DNA from: Amphritea atlantica
GTDB taxonomy: Bacteria; Pseudomonadota; Gammaproteobacteria; Pseudomonadales; Balneatricaceae
Direction of reading: 5' to 3'
Length of the DNA: 64,000 bases
Assembly: GCF_900111095.1 (NCBI RefSeq)
Contig: NZ_FOGB01000007.1
Span: forward strand, 88,883 to 152,882
Positions 36,475-44,553 of the stretch are shown here, one piece after another. Under the pieces are notes generated by a model. It did no database searches. It worked only from the letters and a program-made list of their open reading frames with translations, and was not told the DNA's origin. Each line of letters begins with the position of its first letter. Position 1 is the first letter of the stretch. Position numbers and translations under genes: made by a program.

Positions 36475-38448
36475 ATGAATGAGATTCCTGATAATGACAC
36501 TAACCGCCCTGATCTGAACCGTGCAGAGTCTGATGACAGCAGCTCTGAAAGCACTTCTGACAGCGTCGCTGTTGATGATGGCGATTCCCTGGCGGAACTG
36601 AATAAGCAGGATCAGCAGGGTGGTAGCTCATCCTTTGACAGTAAAAGTTTTCTTTCCCGGCTGACCCGCAGGCCGGGTATCTATCAGATGTACAACAGCA
36701 ACGGCGAGATACTCTATGTTGGCAAGGCTAAAAACCTGAAAAACAGAGTCAGCAGCTATTTCCGTTCCACAGGCCTCAACATTAAGACTCAGGCGCTGGT
36801 CAGCCGTATTGCTGATATACAGGTAACGGTCACCAACAGTGAGACCGAGGCGCTGTTGCTGGAACAGAATCTGATCAAAACCAACCGTCCTCCCTATAAC
36901 ATCCTGCTGCGTGATGATAAATCTTACCCCTATATCTTCGTGTCTACCGAGCAGCAGTATCCTGCTGTCCGCTTTCACCGGGGGGCAAAGCGGCAAAAGG
37001 GACGCTATTTCGGCCCCTTTCCCAGCAGTGGAGCGGTGCGTGATAGCCTGGCAATTATGCAGAAGGTATTTCGTATTCGTCAGTGTGAGGAAAGTTTCTT
37101 CAAAAACCGTTCCAGGCCTTGCCTGCAATATCAGATCAAACGCTGCAGCGGCCCCTGCGTAGGCATTCCAACGCCGGAGGCGTATCAGGCGGATATCCGC
37201 CATGCAATGATGTTTCTGGAGGGCAAAAACAATACCATCATGGATGAATTGGCTGAGCAGATGGACCAGGCCTCTCAGGCGCTCAATTTTGAAGACGCAG
37301 CCATCTATCGTGATCAGATCTCCAGTCTGCAGCAGGTGCAGGAGCAGCAGCATGTCAGCGGTCAGAGCGGTGATGCCGATGTGATTGGTTGTGCTCAGCA
37401 ATCGGGCGCAGTCTGTATGCATATGCTGTTTGTCCGCGGGGGGCGGATTATCGGTAGTAAGGTCTATCATCCGAAATTCAGTATTGAAGAGACGCCACAG
37501 GAGCTGCTCGCGGCGTTTATCGCTCAGTGGTATCTGGCAAGCGGCCGGGAGATCCCGCCGCTGCTGATCACCGTGGACGAGGCGGCTGATCGTGAGGTTC
37601 TTGAAGCGGCGCTGAGTGAACGCAGTGGCCGTAAAGTCACGCTGGTGCACAAGGTTCGTTCAGATAAATCGGGCTGGCAAAAACTGGCACAAACAAATGC
37701 GGAGCAGAATCTGAAAAGCCATCTGGCCAGCAAGCAGAACATCTACAACCGCTATCTGGCGCTACAGGATGTACTGCAACTGGATACTATTCCTCAAAGG
37801 ATGGAGTGCTTTGATATCAGTCACAGTTCAGGAGAAGCTACAGTAGCGTCCTGTGTTGTATTCGATCGCAATGGTCCGCTGAAGTCCGATTACCGACATT
37901 TCAATATCGAAGGTATTACCGGCGGTGATGATTATGCCGCGATGCATCAGGCGCTCACCCGGCGCTATACCCGGCTGAAAAAAGGCGAGGGTAAGCTGCC
38001 GGATATTCTGCTGATCGATGGTGGTAAAGGGCAGGTGACTCAGGCGGTTGAAGTGCTGGCGGAACTGCAGATTGATGAGGTTCTGATTGTCGGGGTTGCC
38101 AAGGGTAGCGACAGGAAGGCCGGACTGGAAACCCTGATTATGGGCGATAGCGGTGCTGAAGTAGCCCTGCGTGCGGATTCACCGGCGCTGCATCTGATTC
38201 AGTATATCCGCGACGAAGCACACCGTTTTGCTATCACAGGCCACCGGGCCAGGAGAGGTAAAGCCCGGCGGAAATCATCCCTTGAGGGGATACCCGGGGT
38301 TGGACCTAAGCGGCGCCGTGAGCTGCTGAAACATTTTGGCAGTGTGCAGTCGATTGAAACCGCAAGTATTGAAGAAATTGGAAAAGTCTCTACTATAAGC
38401 CGCAAAATTGCCGAAGATATTTATGCTACCCTGCATCCTGATCCTTAA
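36475..38448 (+). CDS. uvrC: Excinuclease ABC subunit C with acidic N-terminal extension
   Basis: UvrC makes both incisions in nucleotide excision repair. The canonical protein starts near residue 53 (FDSKSFLSRLTRRPGIYQMY), followed by the GIY-YIG nuclease (ILYVGKAKNLKNR). The UvrB-binding helical segment is near residue 258, the second RNase H-like nuclease with ECFDISHSSGEATVASCV is near 443, and tandem helix-hairpin-helix motifs (LEGIPGVGPKRRRELLKHFG) lie near residue 602. The first about 50 residues are acidic and serine-rich, and no ATG, GTG or TTG exists in frame between 36475 and the canonical start, so the extension is real. pgsA follows by 55 bp, the conserved pair. Confidence 0.95.
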   Translation: MNEIPDNDTNRPDLNRAESDDSSSESTSDSVAVDDGDSLAELNKQDQQGGSSSFDSKSFLSRLTRRPGIYQMYNSNGEILYVGKAKNLKNRVSSYFRSTGLNIKTQALVSRIADIQVTVTNSETEALLLEQNLIKTNRPPYNILLRDDKSYPYIFVSTEQQYPAVRFHRGAKRQKGRYFGPFPSSGAVRDSLAIMQKVFRIRQCEESFFKNRSRPCLQYQIKRCSGPCVGIPTPEAYQADIRHAMMFLEGKNNTIMDELAEQMDQASQALNFEDAAIYRDQISSLQQVQEQQHVSGQSGDADVIGCAQQSGAVCMHMLFVRGGRIIGSKVYHPKFSIEETPQELLAAFIAQWYLASGREIPPLLITVDEAADREVLEAALSERSGRKVTLVHKVRSDKSGWQKLAQTNAEQNLKSHLASKQNIYNRYLALQDVLQLDTIPQRMECFDISHSSGEATVASCVVFDRNGPLKSDYRHFNIEGITGGDDYAAMHQALTRRYTRLKKGEGKLPDILLIDGGKGQVTQAVEVLAELQIDEVLIVGVAKGSDRKAGLETLIMGDSGAEVALRADSPALHLIQYIRDEAHRFAITGHRARRGKARRKSSLEGIPGVGPKRRRELLKHFGSVQSIETASIEEIGKVSTISRKIAEDIYATLHPDP

Positions 38449-38503
38449 TGGCAAAATATTCACTGCCAACTCTGTCCCGTATTTACAGGAAAGCTGAACG
38501 TCG

Positions 38504-39052
38504 ATGAAAATACCCAATATCCTGACTTTGCTGCGCATAGTTCTGATTCCTGTTTTTGTATTGGTTTATTATCTGCCCTATGCCTGGGGGCCGATGGCGG
38601 CTGCCCTGGTGTTTGCCCTGGCGGCTGTTACTGACTGGTTTGATGGCTATCTGGCCCGCAGGCTGGATCAGACTTCGCCCTTTGGAGCGTTTCTCGACCC
38701 GGTCGCTGACAAACTGATGGTGGCGACCGCCCTGGTACTGCTGGTTGATACCTATTCCGTTTTCTGGATTACCGCTCCGGCCATCGTCATAATTGGCCGG
38801 GAGATTGTTATCTCAGCGCTGCGTGAGTGGATGGCTGAGCTGGGTAAGCGCGCCAATATCGCCGTCTCCTATATCGGCAAATTGAAAACAGCGTTGCAGA
38901 TGCTGTCGATCTTCATCATGCTCGCTTTTGTGCCTTATACACTGTTTTCCTGGATTGGTATCGGGGCGCTCTATATTGCGTCAGTACTGACGCTCTGGTC
39001 GATGTATGTCTATCTGAAAGCCGCCTGGCCAGACCTGACGGACGATATCTGA
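38504..39052 (+). CDS. pgsA: CDP-diacylglycerol-glycerol-3-phosphate 3-phosphatidyltransferase
   Basis: PgsA makes phosphatidylglycerol phosphate, the precursor of phosphatidylglycerol and cardiolipin. The 182-residue membrane protein begins MKIPNILTLLRIVLIP and contains the CDP-alcohol phosphotransferase signature DG-x2-AR-x8-G-x3-D-x3-D in DGYLARR ... GAFLDPVADK around residue 47. Four or five membrane helices follow. It lies after uvrC and before a tRNA cluster, the usual gammaproteobacterial order. Confidence 0.95.
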   Translation: MKIPNILTLLRIVLIPVFVLVYYLPYAWGPMAAALVFALAAVTDWFDGYLARRLDQTSPFGAFLDPVADKLMVATALVLLVDTYSVFWITAPAIVIIGREIVISALREWMAELGKRANIAVSYIGKLKTALQMLSIFIMLAFVPYTLFSWIGIGALYIASVLTLWSMYVYLKAAWPDLTDDI

Positions 39053-39113
39053 TCAATCGGTAGACAGATCTAACTTATTAATCTGATTGCACTTTTTTAC
39101 AGCGGAAAAGTTG

Positions 39114-39141
39114 TTGACATAAAGAGTGAGCTGTCTATAAT
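39114..39141 (+). promoter_or_regulatory. Consensus sigma-70 promoter of the tRNA cluster
   Basis: TTGACA (39114-39119) and TATAAT (39136-39141) are both perfect and separated by 16 bp. The downstream discriminator ACGCACC leads to a start about 16 bp before the first tRNA. Confidence 0.92.
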
Positions 39142-39164
39142 ACGCACCACTTCTTCGGAAGCAT

Positions 39165-39240
39165 GCGGAATTAGCTCAGTTGGTAGAGCGGAACCTTGCC
39201 AAGGTTCAGGTCGTCGGTTCGAGCCCGATATTCCGCTCCA
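39165..39240 (+). tRNA. tRNA-Gly (GCC)
   Basis: The 76-base cloverleaf has paired ends GCGGAAT and ATTCCGC, anticodon loop TTGCCAA, T-loop GGTTCGAGCCC and an encoded CCA. It is the first gene of a four-tRNA transcript. Confidence 0.97.
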
Positions 39241-39282
39241 ATCCTGCTCAGGCAGGGTTGAGGGTAATATGGTTTACCTAAA

Positions 39283-39356
39283 GGCGCGGTGGCAGAGTGG
39301 TCATGCAGCGGACTGCAACTCCGTGAACGCCGGTTCGATTCCGACCCGCGCCTCCA
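39283..39356 (+). tRNA. tRNA-Cys (GCA)
   Basis: The 74-base gene has acceptor arms GGCGCGG and CCGCGCC, anticodon loop CTGCAAC, T-arm GGTTCGATTCC and an encoded CCA. Confidence 0.96.
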
Positions 39357-39366
39357 TATTTGCTTT

Positions 39367-39453
39367 GCCCGGATGATGGAATCGGTAGACATAGGAGACT
39401 TAAAATCTCCCGGCTGCAAGGCCGTGCCGGTTCAAGTCCGGCTCCGGGCACCA
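39367..39453 (+). tRNA. tRNA-Leu (TAA)
   Basis: The 87-base class II tRNA has acceptor arms GCCCGG and CCGGGC, anticodon loop CTTAAAA, a long variable arm (CGGCTGCAAGGCCGT) and an encoded CCA. A hairpin in the spacer to the next tRNA (39454-39480) may guide processing. Confidence 0.96.
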
Positions 39454-39493
39454 TTTACAGATCGTCCGATCTGGTGTAAAAAAGGTAAGTGAA

Positions 39494-39569
39494 GCGGAAT
39501 TAGCTCAGTTGGTAGAGCGGAACCTTGCCAAGGTTCAGGTCGTCGGTTCGAGCCCGATATTCCGCTCCA
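39494..39569 (+). tRNA. tRNA-Gly (GCC), second copy
   Basis: All 76 bases are identical to the tRNA at 39165-39240, including the encoded CCA. This indicates recent duplication or gene conversion, and strong demand for this isoacceptor. Confidence 0.97.
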
Positions 39570-39605
39570 GTTTCACATTCCTCCTTATCTCTCTGTATCT
39601 CTGAT

Positions 39606-40622
39606 TCAATCAGTCTCTCTGTTTCTGAACAGCTCTAAGGTCGTATCCAGCATTCTGTTGGAAAAGCCCCATTCGTTGTCATACCAGGCAAATACTTTCA
39701 CCAGGCCATCCATTACCCGTGTCTGAGTGCTGTCAAAAATCGATGAGGCTGAGTGGTGGTTGAAGTCGACAGAGACCAGTGGCAGCTCATTATATTCCAG
39801 AATGTTTTTCAGGCTGTTTTTTGAAGCGTCCAGCATCAACTGATTGATCTCTTCTGTAGAGGTCTTTCTTTGTGGCACAAAGCAGAGATCAACGAGTGAT
39901 ACATTGGCTGTCGGCACCCTTACCGCCATTCCGGTCAGCCGGCCTTTCAGTTCAGGCATAACGATGCCGACCGCTTCAGCGGCGCCGGTGCGGGTAGGGA
40001 TCATTGACAGGGTGGCGGCCCGGGCCCGATAGATATCGTTACTGTAAACATCGGAAAGATGCTGGTCATTGGTATAGGCATGGATAGTGGTCATAATGCC
40101 TTCTTTGATACCGATGTGATCATTGAGAATCTTCGCCACCGGTGCCAGGCAGTTGGTGGTGCAGGAGGCGTTTGAGATCACCTTGTGTTCCGGTTTAAGA
40201 ATCGACTGGTTAACACCATAAACAATGGTTGCATCAGCGTTTTTGGCTGGTGCGGATACCAGTACCCGCTGTGCACCCTGGTCCAGATGGACCGCGGCGG
40301 CCTCGCGGCTGGTGAAGCGGCCGGTGCACTCGTAAACGATATCGATCTCAAGCTCGGCCCAGGGGAGTGAGTGAGGGTCGGCTTCGCTGAGGATCTTTAT
40401 ACTGTCTCCAGCCACCTTCATAGTATCGCCTTCGGCGCTGACCGGATAATTGAAATGACCATGTACGCTATCGAATTCGGTGAGGTGTGCATTAACCCGG
40501 CTATCCCCCAGGTCGTTGATGGCAACAATTTCAATCTGACTATTCTTACCTGATTCATACAGGGCGCGAAGAATATTGCGCCCTATACGACCATACCCGT
40601 TAATCGCTACTCTGATTGTCAT
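39606..40622 (-). CDS. gap: Glyceraldehyde-3-phosphate dehydrogenase, Epd-like
   Basis: The 338-residue protein has the Rossmann GYGRIGRN motif, the catalytic cysteine in SNASCTTNC near residue 153, HAYTNDQ with the catalytic histidine near residue 180, and the C-terminal [15 protein letters not shown]. The phosphate-binding segment [18 protein letters not shown] resembles GAPDH, whereas LYESG, SLPWAEL and LVSVDFNH resemble erythrose-4-phosphate dehydrogenase. It may serve either glycolysis/gluconeogenesis or the pyridoxal 5'-phosphate route. ATG 40622 follows AGGAG; the longer start is rejected. Confidence 0.9.
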   Translation of the reverse strand: MTIRVAINGYGRIGRNILRALYESGKNSQIEIVAINDLGDSRVNAHLTEFDSVHGHFNYPVSAEGDTMKVAGDSIKILSEADPHSLPWAELEIDIVYECTGRFTSREAAAVHLDQGAQRVLVSAPAKNADATIVYGVNQSILKPEHKVISNASCTTNCLAPVAKILNDHIGIKEGIMTTIHAYTNDQHLSDVYSNDIYRARAATLSMIPTRTGAAEAVGIVMPELKGRLTGMAVRVPTANVSLVDLCFVPQRKTSTEEINQLMLDASKNSLKNILEYNELPLVSVDFNHHSASSIFDSTQTRVMDGLVKVFAWYDNEWGFSNRMLDTTLELFRNRETD

Positions 40623-40655
40623 GGCATGCTCCTTCTGCTGCATTGGCTTTGTTTC

Positions 40656-40683
40656 AGCATAAGACGATAATGGCTGAAGTCAA
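40656..40683 (-). promoter_or_regulatory. Sigma-70-like promoter of the gap gene with flanking inverted repeat
   Basis: On the reverse strand TTGACT (40683-40678) and TATGCT (40661-40656) are 16 bp apart. TTCAGC and GCTGAA form a 6-bp inverted repeat across the spacer and -10 region, a possible operator. Confidence 0.6.
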
Positions 40684-40807
40684 AGTAACAACCGTTGTCG
40701 TCGGGGAGAGAGTTCACTATTTTGTGTGTCTCTGCTGATTCAGCTGGTAGTGTCGGGATTGCTCATATAAGATAAGTATCTAATATGTATTATGTATTTT
40801 TAATATC

Positions 40808-41680
40808 ATGACAATGACACCCAAGACCTACGACAAAGTATTTGAAATAGCCGACAATCTGCTTGCTGAGGGGCGAAAGCCCACCCAGCAGATGGTGCGC
40901 AATGAGTTAGGGGTTGGCAGCCTGACGACCATTAATAAAGCATTGAATGACTGGTGGCAGGGCCTGGGTAAGCGGCTGATTGAACTGAATGCCCGACCGG
41001 ATATTCCTGAGCCGGTATTTAATAGTGCTAACACGCTGTGGCAGCAGGCGCTGGCTTATGCTGAGCACCAGCTGTCTGATCAGCGGGAGCAGCTTGAACA
41101 GCGTTATCTGGCGCTAAAAGCTGAGCTGGAAGGGCGTAATACCGAGAGTCATAATGACTTGCGCCGCCTGCAGGATTTGTCTGATAAGCTTCTGAGTGAA
41201 AACCAGCAGAGCCTGGCGGCTATCGCAGAGCTGCAAAAAAAGCAGCTGGCGCAGGATGAACGAGAGATGCGCCTCGAATCCGAAAATCGGGATCTGCGGC
41301 GCCAGATAAAAGAGTTTGAGATCACTCTTGAGCAGCTCGAGCGAAGTGGTGGTGGCAATCATCAGCAGGAAGTGCTGGAGTATCCGCATAAAAATCAGTA
41401 CCTTGAAGGGGAGACTTCAAGGCTTGAAAAACATAATCAGGTTCTGCAGGATGAAAACCGTCAGTTGAGAGACGCGCTGCTCGACGTTGAGCGGCAAAGC
41501 TTTAAAGAGAAACATCAGCTGGAACAGGTGATCAGTCAGCAGGATATGCGCTATCGTGAGATGGAGCAGAAGCTGAATTCAGGCAGTGTAGATTCATTGC
41601 TTGAGGTACGTTTACAAGAAAAAGAGCGTGAGGTTGAACGGCTTCACTCCCTATTGGAAAACATTAAGTTAAAGTCATAA
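40808..41680 (+). CDS. KfrA-type DNA-binding coiled-coil protein
   Basis: The 290-residue product starts with a KfrA N-terminal DNA-binding domain (YDKVFEIADNLLAEGRKPTQQMVRNELG, then GSLTTINKALNDWW, residues 6-55). A long coiled coil follows, rich in Glu, Gln, Arg and Leu, from about 75 to the end, with breaks near residues 180-200. Plasmid KfrA proteins bind their own promoter and form an alpha-helical scaffold important for segregation. This copy is chromosomal and lies 1.8 kb from the dif site. No parA/parB-like gene is adjacent. Confidence 0.85.
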   Translation: MTMTPKTYDKVFEIADNLLAEGRKPTQQMVRNELGVGSLTTINKALNDWWQGLGKRLIELNARPDIPEPVFNSANTLWQQALAYAEHQLSDQREQLEQRYLALKAELEGRNTESHNDLRRLQDLSDKLLSENQQSLAAIAELQKKQLAQDEREMRLESENRDLRRQIKEFEITLEQLERSGGGNHQQEVLEYPHKNQYLEGETSRLEKHNQVLQDENRQLRDALLDVERQSFKEKHQLEQVISQQDMRYREMEQKLNSGSVDSLLEVRLQEKEREVERLHSLLENIKLKS

Positions 41681-41700
41681 CTACTTGAATATTTGAGACT

Positions 41701-42156
41701 ATGGATACATATCTGGAGAAGGGCTCATCGTACGGAGAGATTCTTGAAGGGATTAAAAGTTGTGATCCTGACGGTGCTGTTTGCTGTACTGATGAGCCTG
41801 TTTTCAATCTTGCCAAGGTGGTGCTTGTTAAGGAGAAACTGGTTGGTATTACTCTGCAGCTGGTTGACGAGCAGGGGTATGCTACCCGCCAGGTTACCAG
41901 TAAAAAGCCCTCCGACGATCAGCCAAGCGACAGCCATCTGAGTACTCGCCAGACGGCAGTTATCAGAGCGCTTGAAAAAGTGCTGCAGCACTGTAAAAAG
42001 GAAGGCATCAAGCTTATTGGATACAGTGATGAGCTGGTTGCTATGCCTGTCGTGGTGAGTTCTGATGATGTGTCTCCCGCTGTAGCACTGGATATTGATA
42101 CACACGGTGTCTATTTCGGGGCTGATAGTGTGATTAACAATAACGACAACATTTAA
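41701..42156 (+). CDS. Hypothetical protein (151 aa)
   Basis: The protein has two apparent parts: residues 1-66 with SCDPDGAVCCTDEPVFNLAK, and residues 80-151 with TRQTAVIRALEKVLQHCKKEGIKLIGYSDELVAMP. There is no signal peptide or membrane segment. The family is not recognised. It starts 20 bp after the KfrA-like gene and is probably co-transcribed with it. Confidence 0.65.
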   Translation: MDTYLEKGSSYGEILEGIKSCDPDGAVCCTDEPVFNLAKVVLVKEKLVGITLQLVDEQGYATRQVTSKKPSDDQPSDSHLSTRQTAVIRALEKVLQHCKKEGIKLIGYSDELVAMPVVVSSDDVSPAVALDIDTHGVYFGADSVINNNDNI

Positions 42157-42233
42157 TCAAGACACTGCATTACTGATCGTTGATCGGTATAATTGGCCCA
42201 TAGATAGAATATTCAAAGGGATCTGAGCTATAC

Positions 42234-42899
42234 ATGAGAGCTATCAAGGTATTGTTGGTTGATGATCATCCTGTTGTCAGAGCGGGGTTTCAGCGTCTGC
42301 TCGATAATGACAGCGGGATTGATATCATTGCTGAGGCCAGTAGTGGCCAGGAAGCGGTAGAAAAGTACTTTTCCGTTTGTCCGGATGTGGTGATCATGGA
42401 TCTTTCTATGCCTTCCGATGGCTCTGAAGGTGATGGAATTCAGAATTATGGTGGTCTTGAAGCCATACGGGTGATCAGGGCCAAAGATCCTGAAGCCAAA
42501 GTCCTGGTGCTGACGGTTATGGAAAGTGAGCCATTCCCCGCGCATGTTGTTCAGGCGGGTGCGTCAGGTTATCTGACCAAGCGTTGCGCCCCTGACGAGC
42601 TTCTGAAGGCCGTGTATGAGGTCTCAGAAGGGCGCACATACTATGCAGAAAGTATTCGTGAGATGCTGGCTCCGGGCGCAGCGGACGGTAATTCCCCATT
42701 CAACAAGCTCACTAAGCGTGAGTTTCAGATTTTCTCATGCCTCGCTCAGGGGCAATCGGCAGCTCAGATCGCTGAAAAGATGTTTCTGAGCCCTAAAACT
42801 GTACACGCCCATCGTGCCAATATCCTGCGCAAACTGGGTATCAATAACAATTCTGAACTTGTACATATCGCTATCCGTCATAGTATTGTAGAGGCCTGA
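42234..42899 (+). CDS. NarL/FixJ-type response regulator (GacA/UvrY-like)
   Basis: The 221-residue protein has a receiver domain (VLLVDDHPVVRAGF, phosphoacceptor Asp56 in VIMDLSMP, conserved Thr and Lys in VLTV and YLTK) and a LuxR-type helix-turn-helix (LTKREFQIFSCLAQGQSAAQIAEKM, SPKTVHAHRANILRKLG). Between Asp56 and the usual GGLEA helix it carries an insertion of about 12 residues (SDGSEGDGIQNYG). The relation to GacA/UvrY, which control CsrA-binding small RNAs, is suggested by the C-terminal half; here it is not next to uvrC. The cognate kinase is not in the window. Confidence 0.88.
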   Translation: MRAIKVLLVDDHPVVRAGFQRLLDNDSGIDIIAEASSGQEAVEKYFSVCPDVVIMDLSMPSDGSEGDGIQNYGGLEAIRVIRAKDPEAKVLVLTVMESEPFPAHVVQAGASGYLTKRCAPDELLKAVYEVSEGRTYYAESIREMLAPGAADGNSPFNKLTKREFQIFSCLAQGQSAAQIAEKMFLSPKTVHAHRANILRKLGINNNSELVHIAIRHSIVEA

Positions 42900-42950
42900 G
42901 TATTTCATTCAGACCGCACAATAATCGCGTGCCAATTTGAGGCGTAATCT

Positions 42951-43229
42951 ATGTACGATCAGGACCAGTCTGAGCTTATTCTTGAAGCGGATTTTCTCTG
43001 GCGTGAAATTCGCGTTGGAGATGAGATCTATCTTGATGCTGACTTTTACAGCAGCAACCGGCGTTTGCTATGCCGGGGCGCACCTTACCAGGTGCTGGCC
43101 AAAATAGATAAAACCTGCGGCGCGCAGGAGCTGATTGTTCAGTCATATCAAACCCATGAACTGGTTGCGGTTTCACCATTCCTTGTGTGCAGTTATGAAT
43201 CACCTGAACAGCCGATACTGATCTCCTGA
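42951..43229 (+). CDS. Hypothetical protein (92 aa)
   Basis: The acidic, beta-rich 92-residue protein includes ADFLWREIRVGDEIYLDADF near residue 13 and QELIVQSYQTHELVAVSPF near residue 60. It is soluble by prediction and not recognised. It follows the response regulator by 51 bp and is closed by a strong terminator, so it is the last gene of that transcript. Confidence 0.65.
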   Translation: MYDQDQSELILEADFLWREIRVGDEIYLDADFYSSNRRLLCRGAPYQVLAKIDKTCGAQELIVQSYQTHELVAVSPFLVCSYESPEQPILIS

Positions 43230-43475
43230 TCAGCGATTTTCTTCTCCAGACTTTCCCGGATTTTCCTTCTTAACGTAAGCAGTACACAGCAGAGCAGGCG
43301 GATTTTTATCCGCCTGTTTTTTGTCGTGCGCAGACTCGCGTTCGGCAGTGTTTACCTTAAAGATCGTTAGATTTTTCACGTAGCGCACGCAAATTTCACC
43401 GTCTTTTATTAAACCAGTAGTAAGCCTTAGCTAGCTTGGAATGTCCTGAATAGCGACAATCTCTATAAATATATC
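43230..43475. other. Non-coding segment before dif
   Basis: Beyond the terminator at 43295-43322 this 246-bp segment holds no supported gene. The base composition becomes AT-rich towards 43440-43520, next to the dif site. Confidence 0.4.
43295..43322 (+). terminator. Rho-independent terminator of the response regulator transcript
   Basis: CAGGCGGAT pairs perfectly with ATCCGCCTG around a TTTT loop and is followed by TTTTTT. Confidence 0.93.
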
Positions 43476-43503
43476 ACTTCGTATAATGTATATTATGTTA
43501 AAT
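43476..43503 (+). other. dif: Probable chromosomal dif site (XerCD recombination site)
   Basis: The 28 bp divide as ACTTCGTATAA (XerC arm), TGTATA (centre) and TTATGTTAAAT (XerD arm). The central hexamer and the XerD arm are identical to E. coli dif as I remember it (GGTGCGCATAA / TGTATA / TTATGTTAAAT), and the XerC arm keeps 7 of 11 positions, including the inner ATAA except for one changed base before it. XerC and XerD resolve chromosome dimers at such sites, with FtsK arriving along oriented KOPS sequences. It lies in an AT-rich non-coding stretch where gene orientation changes from mainly forward to mainly reverse. Confidence 0.88.
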
Positions 43504-44374
43504 ATGATATTTTTAAGGGGATGGATGTTGGAGGCACAGCCTGTCCATAGAATGGTTTGAAGGTATGGATCGAAAGCGTGGTTCGAAATGAGACAGGGGT
43601 TCTGGTTGGTTGCGATGAGCATCACCCTGCACCAGGCTCTGTTCAGGCTTCAGTTGTGTTGCCTGAAATGAAAAAGGCTTACTACCTGGTCTTTCAGATT
43701 GATCTCTTGATGTCGTATCTCCTGCTGCCAGATCGCGTCTGAAACTTGAGATCTTAAGCGTGAAAACAGACCGTGCGGAGAGCGTCGAAGAATTTAGTTT
43801 TGTGGGTAATCCTGTCGCTGCGTGAAATCTCCTGCGATGATCAAACGCGTAGATTCATGTCACCACTTCCTCCTGAAATGAGATCTGATTAAATGAGATT
43901 CGAAGAGCGATCTGAAACCAGGAGCGTTTGATGCTCTGTTCCGGAAACATGAATGCGAACGGTTTTCTCAATCCGGACATTATTCCCCGGTTATTCCATC
44001 GATTGTTCTATCAAAGCAAAATGCTTAGTTCCTTATGCTTAGCTCCTTTTTGGATAATTGCGTGCGGACAGTACCGTTGATTTAAATTTTCAGGGTGACT
44101 CTGCCACTCCGTGAAATCTAACCGGCAGGTTCGCTTCAGATGAGCCTCTGACAGTGTCTTGTTGATCTCATTGTCATCTCGTCAAGGGCTGACCCGTGAA
44201 AAGGATAAATGACATTGCTGCCTAGTGTTTGGCCTGGTTGATGCGACAGGACTATCTACATGACATGCCGTTGATCTTCGACAGTAGCTATATTGGTATC
44301 GTCCAGCAAAGCGAAGCCAGTGGTTGTTATGTAAATTCAGTGATGTATGCCGTGAGCGTTGAGATAGTTATGTG

Positions 44375-44429
44375 ATTAAAAGTAGCTATGTAAAGTAACT
44401 ATGACTAAAAGCAGCAATTAAAAGCAGCT
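44375..44429. repeat. Three 13-bp direct repeats upstream of the recombinase
   Basis: ATTAAAAGTAGCT (44375-44387), ACTAAAAGCAGCA (44404-44416) and ATTAAAAGCAGCT (44417-44429) share TAAAAG-x-AGC; the last two are directly adjacent. AGTAGCTATG and AGTAACTATG (44382 and 44394) form a second interleaved pair. They may be arm-type or excisionase binding sites. Confidence 0.6.
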
Positions 44430-44465
44430 TAGCGCTCTTAATGGGGTTGTACGTGTGCTCTATCT

Positions 44466-44495
44466 AATTACCAGTAGTAGACACTACTGGTAATT
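44466..44495. repeat. Perfect 13-bp inverted repeat upstream of the recombinase
   Basis: AATTACCAGTAGT at 44466-44478 and ACTACTGGTAATT at 44483-44495 are perfect inverted copies separated by AGAC. It ends 58 bp before the recombinase start codon. No T tract follows. The geometry (two arms, short centre) fits a recombinase core site or an operator better than a terminator. Confidence 0.75.
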
Positions 44496-44553
44496 GGCAC
44501 TTATGAATCTTATACTTATGACACTATTCTGAATCTGCTTAAGGCCTTTAACC

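Larger units (their letters stand above)
43504..44553. other. Gene-poor region between dif and the recombinase
   Basis: About 1.05 kb contains no supported gene. A forward frame at 43557-43742 starts with TTG and has no recognisable content. A 14-bp tandem duplication with one mismatch lies at 44021-44034 and 44035-44048 (ATGCTTAGTTCCTT, then ATGCTTAGCTCCTT). The right end carries direct repeats (44375-44429) and a perfect inverted repeat (44466-44495), listed separately. Composition and short in-frame fragments could reflect decayed mobile DNA, but no gene relic is identifiable. Confidence 0.5.

Noticed and set aside
39454-39480. Terminator within the tRNA cluster
   Set aside because: The hairpin is followed by A residues instead of T on the transcribed strand and a further tRNA follows, so it is more likely a processing element.
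43474-43500. Resemblance to a loxP half-site (ATCACTTCGTATA then ATGTATAT)
   Set aside because: The match covers only one arm, while the same bases align far better with dif, including a perfect XerD arm and centre.
43557-43742. 61-codon forward frame next to dif
   Set aside because: TTG start, no ribosome-binding site and no recognisable motif; treated as non-coding.
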